A stretch of 45,829 nt of DNA from CAYZYK01 sp964482615 (GTDB lineage Bacteria > Patescibacteriota > Minisyncoccia > Minisyncoccales > CAYZYK01). The stretch covers positions 1-45,829 of the forward strand of contig CAYZYK010000004.1 in assembly GCA_964482615.1 (NCBI GenBank), in the 5' to 3' direction. Shown here in pieces: positions 32,405-42,200 of this stretch. The notes beneath the pieces are model-generated. The model did not search any database. It was not told the DNA's origin and saw nothing but the letters and a program-made list of their open reading frames with translations. Position numbers and translations under genes: made by a program. The stretch's first letter is position 1. Each line of letters opens with the position of its first letter.

Positions 32405-33046
32405 ATGAACAAAAAAAATATTATTTCTATTATCGTTATTTTTGTCTTAATTCTTATTATTGGGGGGATTTTTTTATGGTGGCAGAGGAATAAAGGGGGG
32501 AAACAAGATGTTTATAAACATACTAAATTTGAAAATTATACTATTGAAGATACTTCCGAGGGAAAAATATTGGAAAACGTAGAAGCAAATTTAAAAATAA
32601 TGGTACTTGATGGATGGGAGATAGAGATAACTGGTTACGAGGGCGATCCATGGGTATGGTTTTTTAGTCCCGGAGCTAAATTTTCTGAAAAGGGAGTTTT
32701 GATAAGCGGAGTTCATGTTTGGGTAGAAATAAATGATGCCAGTAGAAAAGACACAATAATGGCATACGGGTTAAAGCAAGACCAGGACACTATAAACGCT
32801 CTTTTAGAGCGGCCTGAAAAAATACATAGAACAGATTATGAGGTCTATGAGATTAAGGAAATAAGCGGGTTAAAAGCTCTTAAAACAAGCAGTTTTTTTG
32901 AAATTAACAATCAAGAAAGAGCGCATATTTCAATAAGATTGCCATTTGAAAAGAGATTATATGAATTCCGGGCGATAATTGCGCCCAATGAAGAGAGTTT
33001 GATTTCTGAGTTTGATGAATTTTTAGAAGGTATAGAGATTAAATAA
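32405..33046 (+). CDS. membrane-anchored extracytoplasmic protein, unknown
   Basis: I do not recognise the family. The protein has 213 residues and one N-terminal membrane helix (about 5-26, very rich in Ile), then a soluble beta-rich domain. VLDGWEIEITGYEGDPWVWFFSP and the C-terminal RLPFEKRLYEFRAII look like the strands of a small sandwich of the kind seen in PsbP-like or lipoprotein domains, but that is only an impression. It starts about 67 nt past its promoter and ends 2 nt before the large HhH protein gene, so the two are probably co-expressed. Confidence 0.7.
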   Translation: MNKKNIISIIVIFVLILIIGGIFLWWQRNKGGKQDVYKHTKFENYTIEDTSEGKILENVEANLKIMVLDGWEIEITGYEGDPWVWFFSPGAKFSEKGVLISGVHVWVEINDASRKDTIMAYGLKQDQDTINALLERPEKIHRTDYEVYEIKEISGLKALKTSSFFEINNQERAHISIRLPFEKRLYEFRAIIAPNEESLISEFDEFLEGIEIK

Positions 33047-33048
33047 TT

Positions 33049-36000
33049 TTGGAAAAAATGGTTAAAAAACAATTCTTTTTTATTAGTTTTGGAATGGCGA
33101 TTCTATTATTGATTTCTCCGTTCTTTTCTGTTTTAGCGAACGAAAGAAAGGTTTCGCTTAAAAGAAGTCAAGTTATACAAATAATGCGAACCACGCAGAT
33201 AAAAACAGGAGAAAACATAGAAAAAATGTTTAATTCTGGAGACATAAAAAAAATAATGGCAAAATCTATTGTAAAAGATGCAATGAACAATGAAGAGTTG
33301 TATTATATTTTTAAGGAACTACCCAAAAGTGTAGGAATAGAAATTATAAAAATTTCTTTTAATGTTTTGAAAATAATTTATGCAGGAGATATATCCAGCG
33401 CTATAAATGAATTTGAAAGATTAACTGTAAGCCAAGCAAAAGATTATTTAATAGATTGGTTTTTACAAAATGAAATTAAAGAAGCGCACGGTGTTTTAGA
33501 TAAATACACTTATGAATCTTTTGATGGAACCCAAGAGAATCCCTCTTTCCAATATGTCATTCTTTTAAAAAGAATAGACGAAAAATATAGCCAAGCAATA
33601 GTAACAATATATTCTCCAAAGACCATAAAAACGCGTCCTCAGCGAAAAGGCGCTGGCTATAGCAGGATTTCTCTTTTTGAAGGAGAATTAGACCCCTTCG
33701 TGTTCAAGGCTATTGGAGAGATGGAAAAGAGCGGTTCAACCTATCAATGGCATTGGGTTGGGAAGCCAGAAATGACAGTAGAGTTTTCAGAGAAGGTGCC
33801 AAATTTTGACTTTTCTGAGCCAACTTTGGTTGATAAATTGGGTTCAAAATTGAATAGAGCTAATGTAGCATTTCAAAATCTTGAAGAACTGATTAAAAAC
33901 ATAGGAAAAAACATATACCAAGAAGGGAAAAGAGCAACAACTTGGGGTTGGGATAAATTAAAGTCACTTTTTTCTTATGTTAATCTTTTTGGAACGGAAA
34001 CAATTCCTATTTCAAAAGTTTCAGGGCCTATATCCGTAGGACAACAAAACCTATCTTCTGATCAAAAACCCCAAAAAGAAACCGAAGAAATTGTTTTAGA
34101 AGAGAGCCCAACAGAAGTATCAGTTGAAAAAGACACAAATCAAGAATTAGAAACTCAACCAGAAGAATCTTACCAAAAAGAACAAGATGAAAAAGAGGAG
34201 AAAAAAGAAGAGGGGTGTACCGAAAACTCAATAGAAATTAACACATTCTCTCAAGAAGAACTTGAAATATTAACAGGAGTGGGGCCCGTAATTGCGGGAA
34301 GAATTATAGAGGGAAGGCCCTTTCGGTCGCTTGATGATTTAACACAGGTAAGCGGGATTGGAAAAATAAAACTCCAAAACATTAAAACACAAAACTGCGC
34401 TTATATAAACGAAAGTAGTTTACCGCAAAGATATTCAGGGGGAAGTAGCGGAGGAAGTTCAGGGGATTCTGGGGGAACTAGTCAAGATAACAGCGCAAGC
34501 AACGAAACCAGTGAAGGTGGTGGAAACAACCAGGATAACCAAAACTCTTCTTTAGAATGTACCGAAAACTCAGTAGAAATTAACACATCTTCCCAAGAAG
34601 AACTTGAAATGTTAATAGAGGTAGGTCCAACTATTGCTGGGAGAATCATAGAAGAGAGAATTTTCTACATAATTGATGAACTGACGCGTGTGAGCGGAAT
34701 TGGAGAGATAAAAATGCAAAACATTAAGGATCAAAAATGCGCATATATAGATGAGGGCTTATTATCTTCCCAAGAACCTTCAGAACAGCAGGAACAGGAA
34801 CAACAAGACGAGGAACAAGACGAGGAACAAGACGAGGAACAAGACGAGGAACAAGACGAGGAACAAGANNNNNNNNNNNNNNNNNNNNNNNNNNNNNNNN
34901 NNNNNNNNNNNNNNNNNNNNNNNNNNNNNNNNNNNNNNNNNNNNNNNNNNNNNNNNNNNNNNNNNNNNCGAGGAACAACAGGAAAAAGAAGAACCATCTT
35001 TACAAGTAGTTATTAATGAAATTTCTTGGATGGGAACAACTGCTTCTTTTTCTGATGAATGGATTGAATTATATAACAACTCTACTTCAACTGTTAATAT
35101 TGCTGGCTGGAATTTAAGAACTGCAGGTGAAAATCTTTCGATTACTTTTTCTACCTCATCTCCTGTTTTAATTTCTCCTCAAGGATTTTATTTACTAGAA
35201 AAAGTTGATGATACAACTATCAATGATATAAACGCAGATTTAGTTTATCACGGTGCTTCATTAGCCAACAATGGAGAGAATTTACAACTTGTTAACGAGG
35301 AAGGAAAACTAATCGATGAAATTAATTGTCAGGATGGTTGGTTCGCGGGTAAAAATGAGAAAACAGGGGAAGGGTGGCAGCGTATTACAATGGAGAGAAT
35401 TGACTCTGAATCATTAGGTAATAATCCTGAGAATTGGGCTAACAACAACCTTATTACCCGGAACGGAATTGATGTTGATGGTAATTCAATTAATGGTACG
35501 CCTGGTTCTGAAAATTCTGTTTCTAAATCCACCACTGAAATTTCCCAGAATATTATTGATAAACTTGGTAACACAATTACCTTAACATTTCTTGGTAGTC
35601 CTTATATCATTAACAGGAAAGTTGTTATTCCCAAGAAAAAAACTCTTTTTATTGAAAAGGGGGTTGTGATAAAAGCTCGTTATTATTACTCTGGCCTGGA
35701 GATAAGTGGCACATTAAAAGCGATTGGGGGAGAATTAGAAGAAGAAAAGATCGTTTTTACCTCTATTCGAGATGATGAGTATGGTGGAGATACCAACAGA
35801 GACGGCAATGTGTCATCTCCCTTTTCGGGTAATTGGCAAGGAATATATTTTTCTCCACTGGGCGAAAATTCAGAACTAGAAAATATTATAGTTCGATATG
35901 GAGGTATATTTTCTAACGCAATGTTTTCACCTTATGGGGGAGGAATAAGCGTGGATGGTACCTCTCTTTTTTTAGCCAATTCTTTAATTGAGAATAACCG

Positions 36001-36391
36001 TCATAGAGGTTTGTCTATTAGGAATTCAACCTCAACCATTGATTCGGTAGAGTTTCGTGGTCATGAGAAGATCTGTCCTTCTAGGTATTCACGTGGACCT
36101 TATTGTAAAGAAGGAGAAGGAATTCTTATAAGTGGAAATGGTCATTCCATTATTAAGAATTCTCTCTTTGAAAATAATCATTATGGGATTCATACAAGCA
36201 ATGCTACTTCTACTGTAGAAAAAAGTATATTTAAAGATAATGATTATGGAATATCTTTAGATCTTAAAGCCGAAGTTTTATTGGAGGAGTTAAACTTTCA
36301 AGGAAAACATACTTGTCAGATTTATAAGAGAAAGCCTGGATATATGCAATATGATTGTTTAAAATATGAAGACTACAAGAATATTCCCTAG
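33049..36391 (+). CDS. secreted HhH / lamin-tail / beta-helix protein (split by assembly gap)
   Basis: A single large exported protein, shown here in two frames because of a 100-N gap. Order: signal peptide (about 1-30, ending SVLA); an uncharacterised N-terminal half; an acidic linker; two ComEA-type helix-hairpin-helix units, each led by CTENS.EINT.SQEELE and carrying VSGIG, from 34213-34404 and 34558-34752; a G/S-rich spacer between them; a DEEQ repeat; the gap; a lamin-tail domain (INEISWMG...DEWIELYN); and a right-handed beta-helix rich in SLIENN-like turns. The two HhH units suggest DNA binding outside the membrane. TTG at 33049 is given as the start, but the ATG at 33058 (third codon on) is equally possible. 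Confidence 0.8.
34807..34978 (+). repeat. 12-bp tandem repeat collapsed at an assembly gap
   Basis: Five exact copies of GACGAGGAACAA (34807-34866, coding Asp-Glu-Glu-Gln), two bases of a sixth, then 100 N (34869-34968). The first ten bases after the gap complete the sixth copy exactly. The two flanks are one base out of frame across 100 N, but any gap that is a multiple of 12 restores both the repeat and the frame. Confidence 0.93.
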
Positions 36392-36419
36392 TATATAAAG
36401 AAGAGGTACTCTTTATATA
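36392..36419 (+). terminator. hairpin after the HhH/lamin-tail gene
   Basis: A perfect 10-bp stem TATATAAAGA / TCTTTATATA with an 8-nt loop directly after the stop codon. The following sequence is T-rich but has no clean T-run (TTTTATTTTT comes 10 nt later), so it is a moderate terminator or a stabilising hairpin. Confidence 0.6.
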
Positions 36420-36497
36420 TGTGCTTAAATTTTATTTTTAACAGGGTCATCTTTAAATCATGATAGAATTAGAAATAATTAAAAATGAAATATTGCT

Positions 36498-36742
36498 ATG
36501 CTTTCTGATAAAGATATAAAGAAACTTATTGAAATATTTGCCACCAGAGATGAGGTAGCCACTAAAAAGAGTTTAGAAATTCTAAGAAAAGATTTTTTAA
36601 GTCTCCAAAGTTCTGTTAATACTTATATTAAGAAAACAAACAATTATTTTTAGAAGACGATTGTTTTATCTCATAAAGTTGATCGTCACAAAAGTGGATC
36701 AAACAACTTGCTGGCGAACTTAGAATAAAGTTAAAATATTGA
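36498..36742 (+). pseudogene. decayed small coiled-coil protein
   Basis: The frame begins MLSDKDIKKLIEIFATRDEV and reads 51 codons to a TAG at 36651. The same frame then continues KTIVLSHKVDRH, and after a one-base shift near 36690-36694 reads WIKQLAGELRIKLKY and TGA. Put together this is the layout of a short coiled-coil protein that I recall as common in these genomes (…YFQ…VLSHKVDRHEKWI.QLA..L.IKL). One C-to-T change and one lost base would explain both breaks. I would not expect a product beyond the first 51 residues. Confidence 0.7.
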
Positions 36743-36897
36743 TTTTTAATAAAAAAATTCAATTAATTTAATAATGTTATTCCTAAAAAGGATTTTTTCT
36801 TTTAACTTTTAATATTTCATTCTTAACATTGTCTGGGTTGGTTCTGATAGAAAATCATCAAAATTATAATTATCGAATAAAATATTTTATCCACACT

Positions 36898-36926
36898 TTG
36901 ACCTTTCTTAATCTTTTTGTTAAACT
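36898..36926 (+). promoter_or_regulatory. promoter of the DeoR-like regulator
   Basis: TTGACC (36898-36903), a 17-bp spacer and TAAACT (36921-36926). Start near 36933. Between 36743 and 36897 I see only AT-rich DNA. Confidence 0.6.
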
Positions 36927-36984
36927 TTAAGAATTGTGGAAAACTTTAAAGGAAATAATCATCCTTTTTTTAATTTCTCAAACT

Positions 36985-37620
36985 ATGAAACAAAAAAGGT
37001 ATTTAAAATTAACAGAAGCAGTTTACAAGTCAATTGAGTTTCTTCCAGGTGAAGAACCCTTAGCGAAGAATATAAAGGAGAGATCTTTGAGAATTTTGGC
37101 TAACCTAATTTTGAATTCTTTATCTACTTTTGGTAATCCAGTTAGTTTTTTCTCAGGGGGAGATAAAAATAGCGCAGGTCTGGAAAAAGAACCCATTTGT
37201 CTTCAGGTTTTAACCGATATTGAGGTTCTTAAGAATTATTTGAAAATAGGGAGAGATCAAAAATGGATAGATAATATTAACTTTTTAGTTTTAGTTAAGG
37301 AGTATGATATAATTAAAAAAGAAATAGCTACAGAACTAGAAGAAAGTATAAAGAAGAAGGGTTTAAAAAAGAAAAAGGATAATAAAGAAAGAGAAAAAAA
37401 AGAAGAAAAAACAGATAGTTCTTTAAACTCAAGACAGAGAAAAATCTTAAAAATTTTAAAAAAAAGAGAAAAAACACAAGTTTCTGATTTAAAAGAGGTT
37501 TTTGGAAATGTGAGCAAAAGAACCCTGAGAAGGGATTTGGATGATTTATTAAAAAAAGAAAAAATTGTAAGGAGAGGGGAGTGGAACAAATCTTTTTATA
37601 AGATTAAGACCAGGACATAA
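36985..37620 (+). CDS. DeoR-like HTH regulator
   Basis: A protein of 211 residues. The N-terminal 110 residues are a helical domain I cannot name. A highly charged Lys/Glu linker follows (about 122-150), then a C-terminal winged-helix domain: NSRQRKILKILKKRE, then VSDLKEVFGNVSKRTLRRDLDDL, which is the DeoR-type recognition pattern. I chose the ATG at 36985; an upstream GTG at 36934 lies almost on the predicted start site and could act only on a leaderless mRNA. The operator-like repeat array and the ECF sigma gene begin right after it. Confidence 0.78.
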   Translation: MKQKRYLKLTEAVYKSIEFLPGEEPLAKNIKERSLRILANLILNSLSTFGNPVSFFSGGDKNSAGLEKEPICLQVLTDIEVLKNYLKIGRDQKWIDNINFLVLVKEYDIIKKEIATELEESIKKKGLKKKKDNKEREKKEEKTDSSLNSRQRKILKILKKREKTQVSDLKEVFGNVSKRTLRRDLDDLLKKEKIVRRGEWNKSFYKIKTRT

Positions 37621-37625
37621 CAATT

Positions 37626-37684
37626 TGTCCTATCTGTCCTAACTTTGTCCTATTGATTTGCGTTTTGTCCTATCTTTTGTCCTA
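37626..37684 (+). promoter_or_regulatory. array of five TGTCCTA direct repeats
   Basis: TGTCCTA occurs at 37626, 37635, 37646, 37666 and 37678, within 63 bp between the HTH gene and the sigma gene start at 37689. Copies one, three and four are exactly 20 bp apart, or two helical turns, so they face the same side. The array fits cooperative operator binding, perhaps by the DeoR-like protein, or a UTR-level signal. Confidence 0.7.
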
Positions 37685-37688
37685 TCTT

Positions 37689-38195
37689 ATGAGCAACCAA
37701 AAGAAAAAATTCAGTAAAATTTATGACAAAAATGTAGAGAAAATCTACCGATTTGTTTTTTTGAAAGTAAGCTCTCAAGAGAGAGCAGAAGATATAACAT
37801 CCCAGGTTTTTACTAAAGGATGGGAGTCCTTCCGAGATGGAGATAAAGAAATTAAAAATCCTTCAGCTTTTCTTTACCAAATAGCCAGGAATTTAGTTGT
37901 TGATTTTTATCGCCAGAAAGGAAAAGCTCAGATTATGTCACCCGAAGAAGCTGGAGATATGTCTGATCCTGGTATTGACCTTGAAAAGGAAGCAAACACA
38001 GATCTTGAGATTGAAATGGTTAAAAAATCATTGAGTAGCCTAAAAGAAGATTACAAAGACGTTATTATTTTACGTTATTTGGACGGCTTCTCAACAGAAG
38101 AGGTAGCTGAAGTCATGGGTAAATCAAGAGGAGCTGTAAGAGTTATGCTTCACAGGGCGCTTAAGTCTTTAAGAAAACAAATAGAAGAAATTTAG
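37689..38195 (+). CDS. ECF-type RNA polymerase sigma factor
   Basis: A sigma-70-family protein of 168 residues with only regions 2 and 4. Region 2: KIYDKNVEKIYRFVFLKV then AEDITSQVFTKGWESF and AFLYQIARNLVVDFYRQ. Region 4: LKEDYKDVIILRYLDGFSTEEVAEVMGKSRGAVRVMLHRALKSLR. I chose the ATG at 37689; the upstream in-frame ATG at 37653 would put the repeat array inside the protein. The gene is followed by an ECF-type promoter and a DUF5667-like membrane protein, the usual place for an anti-sigma factor. Confidence 0.92.
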   Translation: MSNQKKKFSKIYDKNVEKIYRFVFLKVSSQERAEDITSQVFTKGWESFRDGDKEIKNPSAFLYQIARNLVVDFYRQKGKAQIMSPEEAGDMSDPGIDLEKEANTDLEIEMVKKSLSSLKEDYKDVIILRYLDGFSTEEVAEVMGKSRGAVRVMLHRALKSLRKQIEEI

Positions 38196-38203
38196 CTTGG
38201 GGG

Positions 38204-38231
38204 TGTAACGTTTTTGTCTAAAATCCGTCTA
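38204..38231 (+). promoter_or_regulatory. ECF-type promoter (TGTAAC-16-CGTCTA)
   Basis: TGTAAC (38204-38209), a 16-bp spacer and CGTCTA (38226-38231). This matches the promoter style of Bacillus extracytoplasmic sigma factors (AAC in the -35, CGTC in the -10) and not sigma-70. It lies between the sigma gene and the DUF5667-like gene, suggesting that the sigma factor drives its own regulator. Confidence 0.7.
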
Positions 38232-38271
38232 TTTAACAAAGGGCAAAAAGACAAGTTTTTTGCCAGAAACC

Positions 38272-39006
38272 ATGAAAGACAAAGAACTAATCAAAAAAAT
38301 TAAAAAACTTCATCAAATAAAACCCAGAGAAGAATGGGTTGTTTTCACAAAACAAGATATTTTAGGTGAAGAAGTAACCCAAGCTAGATTTGTGAACACA
38401 TTGGATGTCTTGCGTGATGCTTTCTTCTCTCGCAGGAAATTAGCTTACGCTGTTTCTGTTTTCTTGCTTGTTTTGGTGGGAAGTTTAGGATTTGCTCAAA
38501 CTACGGTCCCTGGTGATTTATTTTTTCCTTTAAGGAAAGCAACAGAGAAAACCCAGGGTGTTTTTATTTCAGAGAAAGCAAGATTAAAGTATGATCTTGG
38601 GCTGGTAAACAGAAGATTAGATGATTTAGCTAAAGTTGTTGAAAACAACCAAAATAGCATTGAACCTGCTGTTGAAGAAGTTCAAACAACAGCAACAGAG
38701 GCCGCTGAAAGATTGGTAAAAGAATCAAAAGAAAACTCCGAAGCAATAAGAGAAGTTGTTTTTGAAGTTAGAGAGATTGAAGAAAAGAAATCTGTTTTAG
38801 CAACTCTTGGCGCCCTAGGTGAAGAAGAAACAGAAAAGCTAGACAATGCTTTAAAACAAGTTGTTGAAAGAGAAATCGAAAAATTGGAAGAGTTGAGCTT
38901 AACCGAAGAACAAAGAAACCTCTTGCAAGAGGCTGAAGAAAATTTTAAAAGCAGGGACTACTCAACTGCTTTAGAAAAGGTTTTGGAAATATCCAACAAT
39001 CAATAA
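38272..39006 (+). CDS. DUF5667-like membrane protein, putative anti-sigma partner
   Basis: A protein of 244 residues. A cytosolic N-terminus of about 60 residues precedes one membrane helix (about 61-78, LAYAVSVFLLVLVGSLGFA). Outside it the DUF5667 pattern is visible: TTVPGDLFFPLRKATE then a helix ending RRLDDLAKVVENN, followed by Glu-rich coiled-coil to the end. The cytosolic part is the place where an anti-sigma domain would hold the ECF factor, though it shows no zinc-binding motif. I chose the ATG at 38272 because the first in-frame start, 4 codons earlier, is not preceded by a Shine-Dalgarno either and fits less well. Confidence 0.72.
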   Translation: MKDKELIKKIKKLHQIKPREEWVVFTKQDILGEEVTQARFVNTLDVLRDAFFSRRKLAYAVSVFLLVLVGSLGFAQTTVPGDLFFPLRKATEKTQGVFISEKARLKYDLGLVNRRLDDLAKVVENNQNSIEPAVEEVQTTATEAAERLVKESKENSEAIREVVFEVREIEEKKSVLATLGALGEEETEKLDNALKQVVEREIEKLEELSLTEEQRNLLQEAEENFKSRDYSTALEKVLEISNNQ

Positions 39007-39046
39007 AATTAGAAAACCGAATGTTAAATAAAATTAAAAATGGAAC

Positions 39047-39179
39047 ATCATTATCTTGTGTTCCGGCGACGTCCGCCCCGTTAGGTGCTTTGACATTTAA
39101 TGGGGGTAATATCCCGTTTGGGTGCTTTGAGCATCTAACGGGGTCTGCATTTAGAGATCACAAGATGGTCGGTAATGAT
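39047..39179 (+). ncRNA. structured RNA element upstream of the S-layer-like gene
   Basis: Nested pairing closes the whole segment: ATCATTA/TAATGAT (39047-39053 with 39173-39179), TCTTGTG/CACAAGA (39054-39060 with 39159-39165), CCCCGTTAG/CTAACGGGG (39076-39084 with 39135-39143) and a small AATGGG/CCCGTT hairpin inside. GGTGCTTTGA is repeated exactly at 39084 and 39121. It is GC-rich in an AT-rich gap and lies 40 nt before the gene. It could be a cis-regulatory leader, a stability element or a small palindromic repeat; I recognise no known riboswitch. Confidence 0.65.
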
Positions 39180-39218
39180 AAGAAACAAATTAAAATTAAC
39201 CAAATTTAATCTTATAAA

Positions 39219-42200
39219 ATGACTATAAAAAAGAAATTGATAGCTATTGCTTTGAGTGTTAGTATTGCATCTATGATTGTTGTTCCCAACAGCGCTCAAG
39301 CTCTAACAGAAAGCCAGATTCAATCTATTTTGGATCTTTTGGAATCTTTTGGAACTGACGCTACTACTGTAAGTAACGTAGAAGCTTCTCTTAGGGGCGA
39401 ACCAACAACTCCTGTTGATGGTGATGGCGTCGGTGTTTCTTGTAACTTCACAAGAAGTCTTTATCCTGGAATGTCAGGTGCTGATGTTCAGTGTTTGCAA
39501 GAATACCTAAACGACGCTGGTTACACTGTTGCTTCAAGTGGTGTTGGATCATCCGGTAACGAGACCCAATATTACGGTTCTCTTACCCAAGATGCTGTCG
39601 GAAGATGGCAAGAAGGTAACGGCGTTGCTTTCGGGATCTACAGAGGTTATTTTGGTCCTCTTTCAAGATCAAAATACGATGAATTAGCCGCAATGGGTGA
39701 AGAAGAGGAAGAAGAGGAAGAAGAGGAAGAAGAGGAAGAAGAGGAAGAAGAGGAGGAATCTGGCGACCTCAACGTAGAAGTTGAGAGTATGGCAACATCA
39801 GTTGCAGTGCCCTTGGGTGCAACTTCGGTTGAATACTTAGAGTTCACTGTTTCTGCCGATGGGGCTGCCACCATTGATTCAATGGTATTTACCAGAACCA
39901 ATGTTGGTTCCTCAGATGACTTCGACAATGTCTACCTTTACGAGGGTTCAGAAAAACTGACAACAGGTCGAAGTGTTAGTTCAGACAATGATACTGCAAG
40001 CTTTAACAACTTAGATCTTTCTTTCTCTGCGGGTGATAGTAGAACTTTTAGTTTACTTGCTGACCAGGACTCTTCCAATACACCAGGTGATTCTAACTCA
40101 TTCCAATTGACTTCTATTGACGCTGGAGATGCTTCTGTGTCTGGTGTACCAACTACATCAGGTACTGTTTACAGCATTTCTGCTGCTTCTGCTGGTTCAA
40201 TTCAAATTCAAACAGCAGGATCAATAGGCCAACCTACTGTTGGTACTCAGAACGCTGAGCTTGCTAAGTTCAAGCTAACAGCAGGTTCTGGGGAAGCTGT
40301 GGATGTTAAAAGAATTGCTTTAACTAACGCAGGTGCTGCTGAAGTTAATGAATTCAACAACTTCACGCTTTGGAGAGGAACAGAGAAAGTTGTAAGCTCA
40401 GAGAACGCTTCTGTATCGGGTGATGTTTTAACTCTGGTATTTGATGATCCTTATTACCTTGACAAAGGTGAAGTTAGAAGCTTTACTTTGAAGGGTGATC
40501 TTGGTAGTTCTCTTGATTCCAGTGACACAATACAATTTTACTTGGACGAAACAACTGACTTACACGCAGTTGGTAGAAGTTACGGTTATGGTACTTCTGT
40601 AACCAACAGTGGTACTAGTACTGACTTCGATAGCACAGATACTTCCTCAACCAGCATTCAGGCAGGTAATGTGACTTATGCTTTCAATGGTCCTTCTGCT
40701 AAAGATGTTCAAAGAGGTGGAAGCGATGTTACTGTTTTCCGCTTCTCTATTACATCAGAGGAGAATGTTGAAGTAAGATCAACTGGAATTAAAGTTACAG
40801 CTGAAAACGCCACCAATATGGATTCTGTTTATGATAATGACGACATTACCGATGTTAAGGTTGTAGATGAAGATACAGGAACCACTGTTGCTGGACCAAA
40901 AGATGCCAGCGACGCTGATAGTGACCCAGCAGGCACGGCTGACAACATTACTTTGACATATACTGACCGTTATGATATTGATGCTGGCGAAACCAGAAAC
41001 TTCAAAGTAACCGCTGATTTTGCTGACACCACCCGTCTCGACAATGAAGTTTACTACTTCACCTTAGTTGCAAGAACTGCTACTAACATTAAGAGTTCAG
41101 ACACTGGTGATTACATTGGCACAGCTGATATTGTTCCTACCGGTGCTATTGACGGTAAAAATATGACCGTTAAAGCAGGAAGCTTATCAGTTGCTGTTGC
41201 TGCTTCACCAGGAGCTCAAACTTATGTTAAAGGAACAGATGGTGTTAAAGCAGCTGGGTTTGTATTTACTGCCGGTGATGCTGTTGATGTTTTAATCACC
41301 GACTTAACCCTTACTGCTTACACTAGCACAACAAGCACTAGTACCATGGAAATTGGTGATACTGGCGCTACCATTCAAGGGTCTGACTTAATCAGCAAGG
41401 TTTATCTGTATGAAGGAGACGCTCAGATTGCAGGACCTGAATCTTTGACAGAATCAAGTTCTGATTCTGATGTCACCTTTAACGATGTTAACTGGACTGT
41501 CCCCGCTGGAACATCCAAGACGTTAGTAGTAAGAGTTGATCTAAGTACTGTTGATCCAGGAACCTTAGATGACAACTTTGCAATTGATATTAACGCCACA
41601 GCTGATGTTTCCGCAGAAGATGAAGATGGTTCAACTATCACATTGGATTCTGCTGATCCTAATGGTGGTACTTCACCAACTATTGCTCAGACAGTAACTT
41701 CAAGTGGTTCTATTACTGTAGAAAACGCTGCTTCTTTGCCAAACGCAGATATTGTTGTAGCTAACGATCAAGACGTTGTCTTCAGTGCTTACAAGATTTC
41801 AGCTACAAATGAAGCTTTCTTTGTTAAGAAATTCACTGTTGATAGTGATGCAACTGCTGACAACGATAATTTTGGAACACTCACCTTACAGTACACAAAC
41901 GAAGCTGGCGATACTGTAACTGCTAATCAAACTTTGACCAGTGGTTCAGTTAAAGCCACTTTTGATGTAACCTCTGATCCAATTTATGTTCCAAAGGATG
42001 GCAACACAACCGTTACTGTAATGGCTGATGTTAACGCTATTGACGGTGGTGACGCTGATTCAGGTGACACCCCATCATTAAGCTTCAGCTTGGATACAAC
42101 TAACGATGATGAATTTGAGGCAGAAGGTGTTGGTTCTGGTGAAACATTAGATGATGATGATCCAACTGACAGTACTTCTTCTGCTAATACAATGGAAGTT

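Noticed and set aside
34724..35079. Frames reading through the N gap on the minus strand
   Set aside because: They are readings of the tandem repeat and unknown bases.
36934..36984. GTG start for the DeoR-like gene
   Set aside because: Possible only on a leaderless mRNA; the added residues are hydrophobic and unlike a regulator's N-terminus, so the ATG at 36985 is preferred.
37653..37688. Upstream start for the ECF sigma factor
   Set aside because: It would translate the TGTCCTA repeat array; the protein family begins at the later ATG.
39647..39928. Ser-rich minus-strand frame in the S-layer-like gene
   Set aside because: It is the reverse reading of the poly-Glu repeat.
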